A DNA stretch of 41,819 nt from Nitrospirota bacterium (GTDB lineage Bacteria; Nitrospirota; Thermodesulfovibrionia; Thermodesulfovibrionales; JdFR-88). The stretch lies in assembly GCA_014874185.1 (NCBI GenBank), contig JACWAF010000009.1, positions 1 through 41,819 of the forward strand, given 5' to 3'. The translations under genes and the position numbers were made by a program. The notes under the pieces are model-generated. The model did not search any database and had not been told where the DNA came from. It was given only the letters and a program-made list of their open reading frames with translations. Within the stretch, counting starts at the first letter, position 1. Every line of letters starts with the position of its first letter. Shown here one piece after another: positions 9,608 to 19,985 of the stretch.

Positions 9608-10413
9608 TCCCTTATCCGCATTTCAAGCCCTATATAGTAAAGATAGGCCCTCTGGAGTTCCGCTGGTACGGGCTCATGTACGTGCTGGGGTTCGTGACCT
9701 CCTATCTCCTGTTCCAGTACCAGGTAAAGCATGGCAAAAGGAAGATTGAAAACCTCACCCATCAGGTGGTTGAGAACCTGTATTTCTGGGCGATACTGGC
9801 CCTTGTGCTTGGGGCAAGGATAGGGTATGTAATATTCTATAATCTGCCATACTACCTCCAGAACCCGCTGAAGATATTTGCCGTCTGGGAGGGCGGCATG
9901 TCGTTTCACGGCGGGCTGATAGGCGTGGTAATCGCCGGGGTCCTCTTCTGCCGCAAGTACAAACTTGATTTCTGGCGCATAACGGACATGTTCGTGCCGA
10001 CGGCCCCTCCGGGACTCTTCTTCGGGAGGATGGGGAATTTCATAAATGGAGAGCTGTTCGGACGGCCTTCGAACCTGCCCTGGGCGATGGTCTTTCCGGA
10101 GGGCGGCAATGTGCCCCGCCACCCATCGGAGCTTTACGAGGGATTTCTTGAAGGCATAGTGCTGTTTACGGTCCTCTGGATAATAAAAGACAGGATAAAA
10201 ACAAGGGGGCTTGTGCTGGCCATCTTCCTGGTGCTGTATGGATTATTCAGGTTCCTGGTTGAATTCACGCGCCAGCCGGACCCGCAGCTTGGCTACGTGC
10301 TTGGCCCCTTCACGATGGGGCAGATACTGAGCTCGGTCATGATGCTGGCAGGCGTCCTGCTGGGCCTGTGGAGGCTTGCCGCGGAGAGAAAGGCGGTGCG
10401 CGCCGGCGCTTAA
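9604..10413 (+). CDS. lgt: Prolipoprotein diacylglyceryl transferase
   Basis: An inner-membrane enzyme that transfers diacylglycerol from phosphatidylglycerol to the lipobox cysteine of prolipoproteins. The 269 aa protein has about seven hydrophobic segments and the Lgt signature GRMGNFINGELFGR in the middle, preceded by MSFHGGLIG. The start is a TTG overlapping the malQ stop, and the N-terminus IPYPHFKPYIVKIGPLEFRW matches the family start. Being last in a sugar operon is unusual but may reflect simple read-through. Its stop overlaps the ispF stop from the opposite strand (TTAA at 10410-10413), so no intrinsic terminator fits between them. Lipoprotein substrates in this window include Pal, CpoB and the protein at 29050. 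Confidence 0.95.
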   Translation: MIPYPHFKPYIVKIGPLEFRWYGLMYVLGFVTSYLLFQYQVKHGKRKIENLTHQVVENLYFWAILALVLGARIGYVIFYNLPYYLQNPLKIFAVWEGGMSFHGGLIGVVIAGVLFCRKYKLDFWRITDMFVPTAPPGLFFGRMGNFINGELFGRPSNLPWAMVFPEGGNVPRHPSELYEGFLEGIVLFTVLWIIKDRIKTRGLVLAIFLVLYGLFRFLVEFTRQPDPQLGYVLGPFTMGQILSSVMMLAGVLLGLWRLAAERKAVRAGA

Positions 10414-10910
10414 GGCTCCACAGGCCTCTGAACGACCTGTTTTCCGGTCTTTCTGATAAGGCAGGCGGCCATTGCGGCAATCCCCTCGCCCCGGCCCAAA
10501 AACCCCATCTTCTCATTGGACTTGGCCTTGACGGCGATATTTTCAGTCCCCAGTACTGCGGAGAGGTTTTTTTTCATGCCTGGGATATGGGGGGCCATCT
10601 TCGGAGACTCCGCGATTATCGTGGAATCGATGTTCGCAATCTCAAACCCGTTCTCATCCAGCAGTTTCTTCACGTGTTCCAGAAGCCTGATGCTGGAAAT
10701 CCCTTTATATTGCAGGTCCGTATCCGGGAAATGTGCGCCTATGTCGGCCCTGCCCATTGCGCCAAGGAGGGCGTCTATTATGGCGTGGACCAGCGCGTCC
10801 CCGTCCGAGTGGCCCAGGAGACCTTTATCATGCGGTATCTCCACGCCCCCAAGGACAAGTTTTCTGCCCTCCACCAGCCGGTGGCTGTCGTACCCTGTCC
10901 CTATTCGCAT
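10410..10910 (-). CDS. ispF: 2-C-methyl-D-erythritol 2,4-cyclodiphosphate synthase
   Basis: The fifth step of the MEP isoprenoid pathway: it cyclises CDP-methylerythritol 2-phosphate and releases CMP. The 166 aa length is slightly above the usual 157-160. Zinc ligands D8 and H10 (GYDSHR) and H42 (SDGDALVH, 35-42) are at the same positions as in E. coli, and H34 is present. The start overlaps the ispD stop by 10 nt, so the two are coupled. It is the last gene of the degP-PIN-ispD-ispF group and converges on lgt. Confidence 0.96.
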   Translation of the reverse strand: MRIGTGYDSHRLVEGRKLVLGGVEIPHDKGLLGHSDGDALVHAIIDALLGAMGRADIGAHFPDTDLQYKGISSIRLLEHVKKLLDENGFEIANIDSTIIAESPKMAPHIPGMKKNLSAVLGTENIAVKAKSNEKMGFLGRGEGIAAMAACLIRKTGKQVVQRPVEP

Positions 10911-11566
10911 TTCAGCATCCTTTCCGCATAGGCCACGTCTTCCCTGGTGGTTATTTTAATATTGCAGGGGTCACCGGGCGCAATCTTTATTTTTCCGCCC
11001 GCGGCCTCCACGAGCATGGCGTCATCGGTGCCGTAAAAGCCGGAGTGCATGGCCCGCCGGTATGCATTTATAAGCACACTGTAACGGAATACCTGCGGCG
11101 TCTGGATGGAGGAGAGCCTCTCCCTTTGAAGCGTCCGCATAACGATGCCCTCCGGAGAGACCTCTTTTATCGTCTCCTTCGGCGTGAGACCGGGCGCCAC
11201 GCCGTCAAAGCCCGGGAGGGCGTGAATAAGCCCGGTCACGAAGGATGCGTCTATCAGGGGGCGCGCGCCGTCGTGGACCAGCACGATAGCGGCATCGGGG
11301 GGGAGCATTTTGAGGGCGTTATAGACCGAATCCTGCCGCTCGACCCCGCCGGGGGCTATGCGGCGCACCCTGGGAAGGGTTTTGTCTTCCAGCAGCCTAA
11401 GTGCGAGCCCGGTATCCTCTTCCCGGATGATGGGGATTATCTCGGTGAGCCCGGGCACTTTCTCCAGGGCCTGAAGCGTCCAGAGGAGCAGGGGCTGTTC
11501 CCTGATATGGAAGAAGCTCTTCCCGGCTGGCGCGCCCAGACGCCTGCCGGAGCCGGCGGCTGGCAC
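10901..11566 (-). CDS. ispD: 2-C-methyl-D-erythritol 4-phosphate cytidylyltransferase
   Basis: Third MEP-pathway step: MEP + CTP gives CDP-ME + PPi. The nucleotide-binding motif PAAGSGRRLG is at the very N-terminus of the GTG start (221 aa), followed by VERQDSVYNAL and LVHDGARPL. The GTG at 11566 would remove part of the first beta strand. The in-frame upstream codons read LQTGIYALVPAAGSG, as the family expects, so a non-canonical start such as the CTG at 11590 (229 aa) is possible. No clear Shine-Dalgarno supports either. The preceding PIN gene stops at 11602. The PIN-TRAM, ispD, ispF order matches the yacL-ispD-ispF neighbourhood known from Bacillus. Confidence 0.93.
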   Translation of the reverse strand: MPAAGSGRRLGAPAGKSFFHIREQPLLLWTLQALEKVPGLTEIIPIIREEDTGLALRLLEDKTLPRVRRIAPGGVERQDSVYNALKMLPPDAAIVLVHDGARPLIDASFVTGLIHALPGFDGVAPGLTPKETIKEVSPEGIVMRTLQRERLSSIQTPQVFRYSVLINAYRRAMHSGFYGTDDAMLVEAAGGKIKIAPGDPCNIKITTREDVAYAERMLKCE

Positions 11567-11601
11567 AAGGGCATAAATGCCGGTTTGCAGCTGTTCTTTT
11601 T

Positions 11602-12609
11602 CTATCTGGCCGCCCTCGCTTCTTCGTGCTCGTAGTCTTCCTTGGTCTTCGTGAATATCATGCGCCCCGCCGTGGTCTGCAGGACGCTGGTCACGGCCAC
11701 GTCCACGGTCTTTCCGATGAGCTTCCGGCCGTTGTCCACCACCACCATCGTGCCGTCGTCAAGATAGCCTATGCCCTGGTTGGATTCCTTGCCTTCCTTG
11801 ATGATAAAGACGTTCATCGTCTCGCCGGGCAGGACCACGGGCTTCAGGACATTTGCCAGTTCGTTTATATTCAGCACGGAGATGCCGTGCAGCTCCGCCA
11901 CCTTGTTCAGGTTGAAGTCGTTGGTGATTATCTTCGCGTTCATCGCCTTCGCCAGGGCCACCAGCTTCGAGTCCACCTCTTTTATCTTCGGGAAGTCCTC
12001 CTCCACGATGCGCACGTCTATCTGGCTCATCTTCTGCATCCTGTGCAGTATGTCCAGGCCGCGCCTGCCGCGCGCCCTTTTGAGGGAATCCGGGGAGTCC
12101 GCGATGTGCTGAAGCTCCTGCAGTATGAACTGGGGGACAAGGAAGGTGCCCTCAAGGAAACCCGAGTCCGATATCTCCGCAATCCTGCCGTCTATTACCA
12201 CGCTCGTGTCCAGGAGCTTTATGGACTCCGGCTGGGCCTCGCCCCTGAATATGCGGAACAGGCCGGGTATGGTCAGGTTCTGTCCCTTTTTCAGCCCTAT
12301 CAGAAGGCCGCCCCATCCAAGGATGCCTGAAACTATAAAGAATGCAAGCTCCTTGTACACCCCCGGTATCACTACCTCAACAGGCAGCAATATCAGGAAC
12401 GCAAACAACAGGCCTATCCCAAGCCCTATCAGGCCGCCGACAACGGTCCCCAGGCTTACCTTGCGCAGAAGCCTTTCCAATATGAGGGCGCAGATGCCGC
12501 CCACCGCGCCAAGAATTGCCCCGGCAATGGCGGCCCCATCGGCCCGCCCTATCAAAATGCCCGCCACAAGAAAAGCGGCGAATATGATTGCCCTTATGAA
12601 TATAAGCAT
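11602..12609 (-). CDS. PIN-TRAM domain membrane protein (YacL-like)
   Basis: A 335 aa protein with about four membrane-spanning segments (roughly 1-20, 25-45, 55-80 and 86-106), then a PIN nuclease-like domain (about 130-245) and a C-terminal TRAM beta-barrel (about 260-325). PIN acidic residues include D134 ([11 protein letters not shown]), E165 and the D of TNDFN. The ATG has GAGGTGG a few nt upstream. The family is membrane-anchored and predicted to act on RNA, but the exact substrate is not established. Its place just upstream of ispD/ispF matches the Firmicutes yacL context. A 38-nt gap separates it from degP. Confidence 0.92.
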   Translation of the reverse strand: MLIFIRAIIFAAFLVAGILIGRADGAAIAGAILGAVGGICALILERLLRKVSLGTVVGGLIGLGIGLLFAFLILLPVEVVIPGVYKELAFFIVSGILGWGGLLIGLKKGQNLTIPGLFRIFRGEAQPESIKLLDTSVVIDGRIAEISDSGFLEGTFLVPQFILQELQHIADSPDSLKRARGRRGLDILHRMQKMSQIDVRIVEEDFPKIKEVDSKLVALAKAMNAKIITNDFNLNKVAELHGISVLNINELANVLKPVVLPGETMNVFIIKEGKESNQGIGYLDDGTMVVVDNGRKLIGKTVDVAVTSVLQTTAGRMIFTKTKEDYEHEEARAAR

Positions 12610-12647
12610 TATCCACCTCTATTTATTTTTAAAATTTAAGTTCCAGC

Positions 12648-14096
12648 CTAATACTGTTTCAGGGAGATGTAAAACCGTTTGCCCATCCTGTTGGCCAGGA
12701 TGAGGACCGCGTCCTCAGAGCTTGCCCGCGAGGCGCGGGAGAGGAAGTCATTTACGCCCCTTATCTCTTTCCTGTTTATCTCCTCGATGATATCGCCCCG
12801 CTTGAGGCCCGCTTCAAGGGCCGGGCTGGGGTCGTCCATATCCACCACGACCACTCCCTTCTCGCTTGCGGGAAGCCCAAGCTGCCGTTTTATGTCCCGG
12901 CCCAGTTCGGCAACTTTCAGCCCGTCCAGCGGGGCCATGTGCATGCTTTCGACCCTTGGGACGAAGGCGGGCCGCTTCTGCGGGGGCTGGTCGCCAGGGT
13001 TCTCCCTGACCTCCGCCGCCAGGTTGATGCGCCTGGAGTCCCTTACTATTGTAAGGGTCACTTTTGCGCCCGGCTTGGCCTCGGCCACCAGGTTCTTGAG
13101 CATCGAGGGGTCTTCGATCTCCTTGCCGTTTACGGCCGTTATCACGTCCCCGCGCCTCACGCCCGCGTCCAGGGCCGGGCCGCCCTTCGCGAGATCGCTC
13201 ACCAGCGCCCCTACGGGCTTGTCCAGCCCGAATATCTTGCCCATCTCGGGCGTAAGCTCCTGAATGTTCACCCCCAGCCAGCCCCTCACGACCCTTCCCG
13301 TTTCCTCCAGCTGCCCCATGATGAGCCGGGCCATGTTGGAGGGCACGGCGAACCCTATCCCCTGGTAGCCGCCGCTCCTGGAGAAGATGGCCGTGTTTAT
13401 GCCTATTATCTCGCCTTTTACATTTACGAGCGGGCCGCCGGAATTGCCCGGGTTTATGGCCGCGTCCGTCTGTATGAAGTCTTCGTAGTCCGCTATCCCC
13501 ACGTTTGCCCTTCCCACGGCGCTGATGATGCCCATGGTAACGGTGTGGCTCAGGCTGTAAGGGTTGCCGATAGCCAGCACGAACTCGCCAACTTCCAGCG
13601 CGTCCGAATCGCCCCACCGGGCGGCCGGCAACCCCTTCTCGTCTATCTTCAGCACGGCAAGGTCGCTCTTGGGGTCTGTGCCCACGACCCTGCCCCTGAA
13701 GCTCCGCTTGTCAAAGAGCGTGACCCTGATGTCGTCGGAGTTCTCGACCACGTGATTGTTCGTAATTATATAGCCGTCGGGTGAGACGATCACTCCGGAG
13801 CCAAGGTTCTGCTCGCTCCGCCCGCCCCCTTCCTGGTCGTCGAAAGGCCCGGAAAAATCGAAAAGATCGCCTGAACCGCCTGCCTGCCGCTTCCTGGTTG
13901 CCGCGATGTTCACGACCGTTGGGGAGACGGATTTAACTATATCAGAAAAGGCGCGCGCCGTCTCCCTTATCCGCACCGGGGTAGAGATGAACGGGCGCCT
14001 GCGGGACTCTAAATGTCCCTCGTAAGCGTAAAAAGCAACCCCCCCCAGGACAAATCCCAACAGGACGAGCGCGAGCCCGATTGTGAACTTCTTCAC
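12648..14096 (-). CDS. degP: DegP/HtrA-type periplasmic serine protease
   Basis: An envelope protease/chaperone with one trypsin-like domain and two PDZ domains. The GTG at 14096 gives 482 aa: signal anchor VKKFTIGLALVLLGFVLGG (1-19), catalytic triad H115 (ITNNHVV), D145 (KSDLAVL) and S219 (NPGNSGGPL), PDZ1 about 265-360 and PDZ2 about 390-480. Upstream in-frame ATGs at 14126 and 14141 exist but lack a Shine-Dalgarno. The GTG lies 6 nt after a TATAAT box on the minus strand, which suggests a leaderless message. It is transcribed divergently from kdsB, linking envelope stress and LPS-sugar synthesis by position. It is the first gene of the degP-PIN-ispD-ispF run. Confidence 0.93.
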   Translation of the reverse strand: MKKFTIGLALVLLGFVLGGVAFYAYEGHLESRRRPFISTPVRIRETARAFSDIVKSVSPTVVNIAATRKRQAGGSGDLFDFSGPFDDQEGGGRSEQNLGSGVIVSPDGYIITNNHVVENSDDIRVTLFDKRSFRGRVVGTDPKSDLAVLKIDEKGLPAARWGDSDALEVGEFVLAIGNPYSLSHTVTMGIISAVGRANVGIADYEDFIQTDAAINPGNSGGPLVNVKGEIIGINTAIFSRSGGYQGIGFAVPSNMARLIMGQLEETGRVVRGWLGVNIQELTPEMGKIFGLDKPVGALVSDLAKGGPALDAGVRRGDVITAVNGKEIEDPSMLKNLVAEAKPGAKVTLTIVRDSRRINLAAEVRENPGDQPPQKRPAFVPRVESMHMAPLDGLKVAELGRDIKRQLGLPASEKGVVVVDMDDPSPALEAGLKRGDIIEEINRKEIRGVNDFLSRASRASSEDAVLILANRMGKRFYISLKQY

Positions 14097-14102
14097 AAAT
14101 TT

Positions 14103-14132
14103 ATTATAATCACATTTTAAGGCCATAGGCAA
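14103..14132 (-). promoter_or_regulatory. Sigma-70-type promoter of degP
   Basis: On the minus strand TTGCCT (14127-14132), an 18-nt spacer and a perfect TATAAT (14103-14108). The -10 box ends 6 nt before the GTG at 14096, which predicts transcription starting at or next to the start codon. Confidence 0.6.
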
Positions 14133-14140
14133 TTTATGCA

Positions 14141-14149
14141 TGTTATAAT
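14141..14149 (+). promoter_or_regulatory. Extended -10 promoter of kdsB
   Basis: TGTTATAAT, an extended -10 motif (TGnTATAAT), with no good -35 box. It ends 8 nt before the kdsB ATG at 14158. No Shine-Dalgarno lies between, so the kdsB message is probably leaderless. The motif lies back to back with the degP promoter. Confidence 0.6.
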
Positions 14150-14157
14150 AACTGGTT

Positions 14158-16564
<2,407 letters not shown>

Positions 16565-16565
<1 letters not shown>

Positions 16566-17380
16566 TGGGCCGGATAGTGGAAATCAGGAGCGCCCGGATT
16601 GGGGGCGGGGGGCCGCTCGCGGTGATAGCCGGCCCCTGCGTGATAGAGTCCGAAGAGGTGGTCTTCGGCACGGCGGAGGCCCTCAGGGACATCTGCCAAA
16701 GACTCTCCCTGCCCCTGGTCTTCAAAAGCTCTTATGATAAAGCCAACCGCAGTTCCATTAATTCCTTCCGCGGGCCAGGCCTCGCCAGGGGGCTTGCCAT
16801 ACTTGGAGAGGTAAAGGAGAAATTCGGGGTTCCGGTGATCTCCGATGTGCATTCCCCTTTCGAAGTCGGCCCGGCATCCGATGTGCTTGACGCCCTGCAG
16901 ATACCGGCATTCCTGTCTCGCCAGACCGATTTGATCGTGGCCGCCGGGAAGACGGGCAAGCCCGTGAACATAAAAAAAGGCCAGTTCCTCTCCCCGTGGG
17001 AGATGGGGAACGCGGTAGAGAAGTTCATCTCCACGGGGAACAAAAACCTCCTCCTTACGGAAAGAGGGAGTTCCTTTGGTTATAATAACCTGGTCGTGGA
17101 CATGAGGGCGATTCCCGTGATGAAGTCCTTCGGCTGCCCGGTAATCTTTGACATGACCCACAGCGTGCAGCTTCCGGGCGGCATGGGGACGGCATCCGGG
17201 GGGCAGAGGGAGTTCGCCCCCGTGCTTGCCAGGGCGGCGGTTGCGGCCGGTGCGGACGGGGTTTTTCTTGAGACGCACCCGGACCCCGGAAAGGCCCTCT
17301 GCGACGGCCCGAATATGATACCGCTTGGCGAAGTGGAAGGGCTTTTGACCGCGCTTAAAAAAATACACGAGGCCCTATGA
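16565..17380 (+). CDS. kdsA: 3-deoxy-8-phosphooctulonate synthase
   Basis: Condenses phosphoenolpyruvate with arabinose 5-phosphate to KDO 8-phosphate. 271 aa. The segment IAGPCVIES near the N-terminus has a cysteine (C25) where metal-independent enzymes such as E. coli KdsA have asparagine, so this looks like the metal-dependent class known from Aquifex. KSSYDKANRSS and DMTHSVQLPGG (with a candidate metal-binding H) are also visible. It overlaps pyrG by one base and kdsD by ATGA. Confidence 0.96.
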
Positions 17381-18342
17381 GTTCGATACTGGACGAGGCG
17401 AAAAGGGTTCTAAATATAGAGGCCGGGGCGCTGGCCGCCCTGGTTGCCGCTCTGGACGCCTCCTTCGAGCGCGCGGTGGATGTCTTCGAGGCCTGCAAGG
17501 GGCGGGTGATAGTGACCGGGATGGGCAAAAGCGGCCTGATAGGGAAAAAAATAGCCGCCACCTTTTCATCCGTTGGCGTGCCGTCCGGTTTTCTGCATCC
17601 GGCGGAGGCCATTCACGGCGACCTGGGGATGGTCACATCCACAGACGCAGTGCTTGCCATATCCAACAGCGGCGAGACCGATGAGCTTGTCTCCCTTGTA
17701 CCCCACCTTAAAAGGTTCAATGTGCCCCTGATAGTCATGAGCGGCAACCCCGGCTCCACGCTGGCCAGGTGCGCCGACGCGCATATAAACGTGGCCGTGA
17801 AGGAAGAGGCCTGCCCCTTTGGAGTGGTGCCCACGGCCTCATCGACGGCGGCGCTGGCGATGGGGGACGCCCTGGCCGTCTGCCTTATAAAAAAGCGCGG
17901 TTTCAAGGCCGAGGACTTCGCCTTCTTCCATCCCGGAGGAAGCCTGGGGAAGAAACTTCTTATTACGGTGGGCGATCTCATGCACACGGGGGATGATCTG
18001 CCCGTAGTGGCCCCGGCCACATCCATGATAAAGGCCGTTATGGCAATATCATCGAAAAGGCTTGGGATAACCCTGGTGGTGGAGGACGGCAAGGTTAAAG
18101 GCGTGATAACGGATGGCGACCTCCGGCGGGGACTTGAACGGCACGGGAAGGACTTCTTCGAGAAGGCGGCGGGCGAGGTAATGACGAAAAGCCCGAAGTC
18201 CGTCTCCGCCCGCGAGCTTGCCGCGAAGGCCCTGGCAATAATGGAGAAGCACTCCATAACCGCCCTCCCCGTGGTGGACGCGCGGGGTGCCCCCCAGGGC
18301 GTGATCCACATCCACGACATACTTAAAAAAGGGATAGCGTGA
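17377..18342 (+). CDS. kdsD: Arabinose-5-phosphate isomerase (KpsF/GutQ family)
   Basis: Interconverts ribulose 5-phosphate and arabinose 5-phosphate, the first committed step toward KDO. 321 aa. A SIS sugar-isomerase domain (about 30-180; VTGMGKSGLIGKKIAATF, and SNSGETDEL) is followed by two CBS domains (about 205-320). Its position between kdsA and kdsC supports the biosynthetic KdsD role rather than GutQ. The ATG overlaps the kdsA stop and its own stop overlaps the next GTG. Confidence 0.95.
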   Translation: MSSILDEAKRVLNIEAGALAALVAALDASFERAVDVFEACKGRVIVTGMGKSGLIGKKIAATFSSVGVPSGFLHPAEAIHGDLGMVTSTDAVLAISNSGETDELVSLVPHLKRFNVPLIVMSGNPGSTLARCADAHINVAVKEEACPFGVVPTASSTAALAMGDALAVCLIKKRGFKAEDFAFFHPGGSLGKKLLITVGDLMHTGDDLPVVAPATSMIKAVMAISSKRLGITLVVEDGKVKGVITDGDLRRGLERHGKDFFEKAAGEVMTKSPKSVSARELAAKALAIMEKHSITALPVVDARGAPQGVIHIHDILKKGIA

Positions 18343-18887
18343 GGGCAAAAAAACTCACCCCCGCGGAACTTAAAAAACGCGCGCGCACGGTAAAGCTGCT
18401 CATATTGGACGTGGACGGCGTGCTCACCGACGGCGGCATCATCATGGACGGCGGGGACAAGGAATATAAAAAATTCAACGTGCGCGACGGGCACGGGATA
18501 AAACTCCTTGCCAAGGCGGGCATCCAGGTGGCGATCATAACCGGAAGGGACTCGGCCGTGGTGGCCCGCAGGGCGCGCGAGCTTGGCATCACGGAGGTCC
18601 ACCAGCGCTGCCATGACAAGGTGAGCGTGTACAAAGGGCTTCTGGAAAGACTGGGTGTCACTGAAAATGAAGCCGCCTATATCGGGGACGATATAGTGGA
18701 CATACCGGTCTTCGTGCGCACGGCCCTGCCAATTGCGGTAAGCGATGCGCACGAGGACGCGAAGAGATACGCCCTTTACGTAACCAAATCCGCCGGGGGC
18801 AGGGGGGCGGTGCGCGAGGCGGCCGAAATTATCTTGAAGGCAAAGGGCCTGTGGGATGCAATCATCGGAGCCTATAGTCAGGTTTAA
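18339..18887 (+). CDS. kdsC: 3-deoxy-manno-octulosonate-8-phosphatase
   Basis: A HAD-superfamily phosphatase that dephosphorylates KDO 8-phosphate. 182 aa with no cap domain, as expected. The catalytic loop LILDVDGVLTDG places D24 as nucleophile and D26 as acid/base; further segments are ITGRDS (motif II) and YIGDDIVDIPV (motif IV acidic residues). The start is GTG in the GTGA overlap with kdsD. It overlaps pgsA by 32 nt. Confidence 0.95.
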   Translation: MRAKKLTPAELKKRARTVKLLILDVDGVLTDGGIIMDGGDKEYKKFNVRDGHGIKLLAKAGIQVAIITGRDSAVVARRARELGITEVHQRCHDKVSVYKGLLERLGVTENEAAYIGDDIVDIPVFVRTALPIAVSDAHEDAKRYALYVTKSAGGRGAVREAAEIILKAKGLWDAIIGAYSQV

Positions 18888-19401
18888 CCTGCCAACCATA
18901 CTCACGCTGAGCCGGATCGTCCTGATCCCGTTCTTCATATTCGTTACGCCCGATGATCCCGTTTTGGGTGCGGCGATCTTCACCCTGGCCTCCCTGACCG
19001 ATCTGCTGGACGGCTATCTGGCCAGGAAGCTGGGCGCCATAACCAAGTTCGGCATCATCGTGGACCCGATAGCGGACAAATTCCTGGTCATCTCGGCCCT
19101 GCTCCTTCTGGTGGACATGGGCAGGCTCTCGGTCTGGATAGCCACGGCGCTCATCATAAGAGAATTCCTCGTGACCGCCCTCCGGGTGGTTGCCCTCTCG
19201 AAGGGCATCCTGATACCGGCCGAGATGGGGGGCAAGCTGAAGGTCACGGCGCAGTTCATGGGGATAGTGAGCCTTGTCCTGGGGGGCGAGATGATGGGCA
19301 TTGACTTCTATATGCTTGGGCAGATATTCATCTTCGTTGCCCTCATACTGGCGCTGGTTTCGGGTTTCAGGTACACGGTCTCTTTCTGGAAGGCGATATG
19401 A
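18856..19401 (+). CDS. pgsA: CDP-diacylglycerol-glycerol-3-phosphate 3-phosphatidyltransferase
   Basis: Inner-membrane enzyme of phosphatidylglycerol synthesis. 181 aa with several transmembrane helices. The CDP-alcohol phosphotransferase motif is complete: DLLDGYLAR followed by GIIVDPIAD. The N-terminal FNLPTILTLSRI is typical. AAGGG precedes the ATG, inside the end of kdsC. Its product is the lipid donor used by Lgt. Its stop overlaps plsY by ATGA. PgsA and its close relative phosphatidylserine synthase share the motif, but the length and N-terminus favour PgsA. Confidence 0.93.
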   Translation: MQSSEPIVRFNLPTILTLSRIVLIPFFIFVTPDDPVLGAAIFTLASLTDLLDGYLARKLGAITKFGIIVDPIADKFLVISALLLLVDMGRLSVWIATALIIREFLVTALRVVALSKGILIPAEMGGKLKVTAQFMGIVSLVLGGEMMGIDFYMLGQIFIFVALILALVSGFRYTVSFWKAI

Positions 19402-19985
19402 GGCTCCTGGCCGGCATTATCATCGGTTATCTCATGGGCTCCGTGCCCTTCGGCCTCCTTATCGCCCGGTTGAAGGGCGTGGACCTGAGGAGCGTGGGAA
19501 GCGGGAATATAGGGGCAACGAACGTCCTGCGCGGAGTCGGGAAATGGCCGGCCATTTTTACTCTTCTGGGAGACATCCTGAAGGGGGCCGCTGCCGTGGC
19601 GCTTGGAAAACTCATGGGACTTGATGTGCTGGGGCAGGGCCTTATGGGGCTGGCCGCGGTGATAGGGCACGACTTTTCCGTAGTGCTCGGGTTCAAGGGG
19701 GGCAAAGGGGTGGCGACAAGCCTTGGCCTGGCGCTGGCCTATTCGCCGGAGGCCGGGCTTTCCACCATTGCATTCTGGCTGATTACCGCTGTGGCCAAAA
19801 GATACTCGTCGCTTGCGGCGGTGGTCTCTTTCGCCCTGTTCCCGGCTGCCGTGTTCATCTTCGAGCGGGACCCGGCAAAGACCGCTGTCGCCTGTGCGGC
19901 GGCCGTGCTCATAATGATAAGGCACTCCGGGAACATCAAAAGGCTTTTAGAGGGACGGGAGCGCAAGATAGGTGAAAAAGCTTAG
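19398..19985 (+). CDS. plsY: Acyl-phosphate:glycerol-3-phosphate acyltransferase
   Basis: Inner-membrane enzyme that transfers an acyl group from acyl-phosphate to the sn-1 position of glycerol 3-phosphate. 195 aa, multi-span. Three family motifs are visible: GSVPFG near the N-terminus, the SGNIGATN segment, and GHDFSVVLGFKGGKGVAT. Together with pgsA it supplies phospholipids in the same operon that makes KDO. The next gene begins 14 nt before its stop. Confidence 0.95.
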   Translation: MRLLAGIIIGYLMGSVPFGLLIARLKGVDLRSVGSGNIGATNVLRGVGKWPAIFTLLGDILKGAAAVALGKLMGLDVLGQGLMGLAAVIGHDFSVVLGFKGGKGVATSLGLALAYSPEAGLSTIAFWLITAVAKRYSSLAAVVSFALFPAAVFIFERDPAKTAVACAAAVLIMIRHSGNIKRLLEGRERKIGEKA

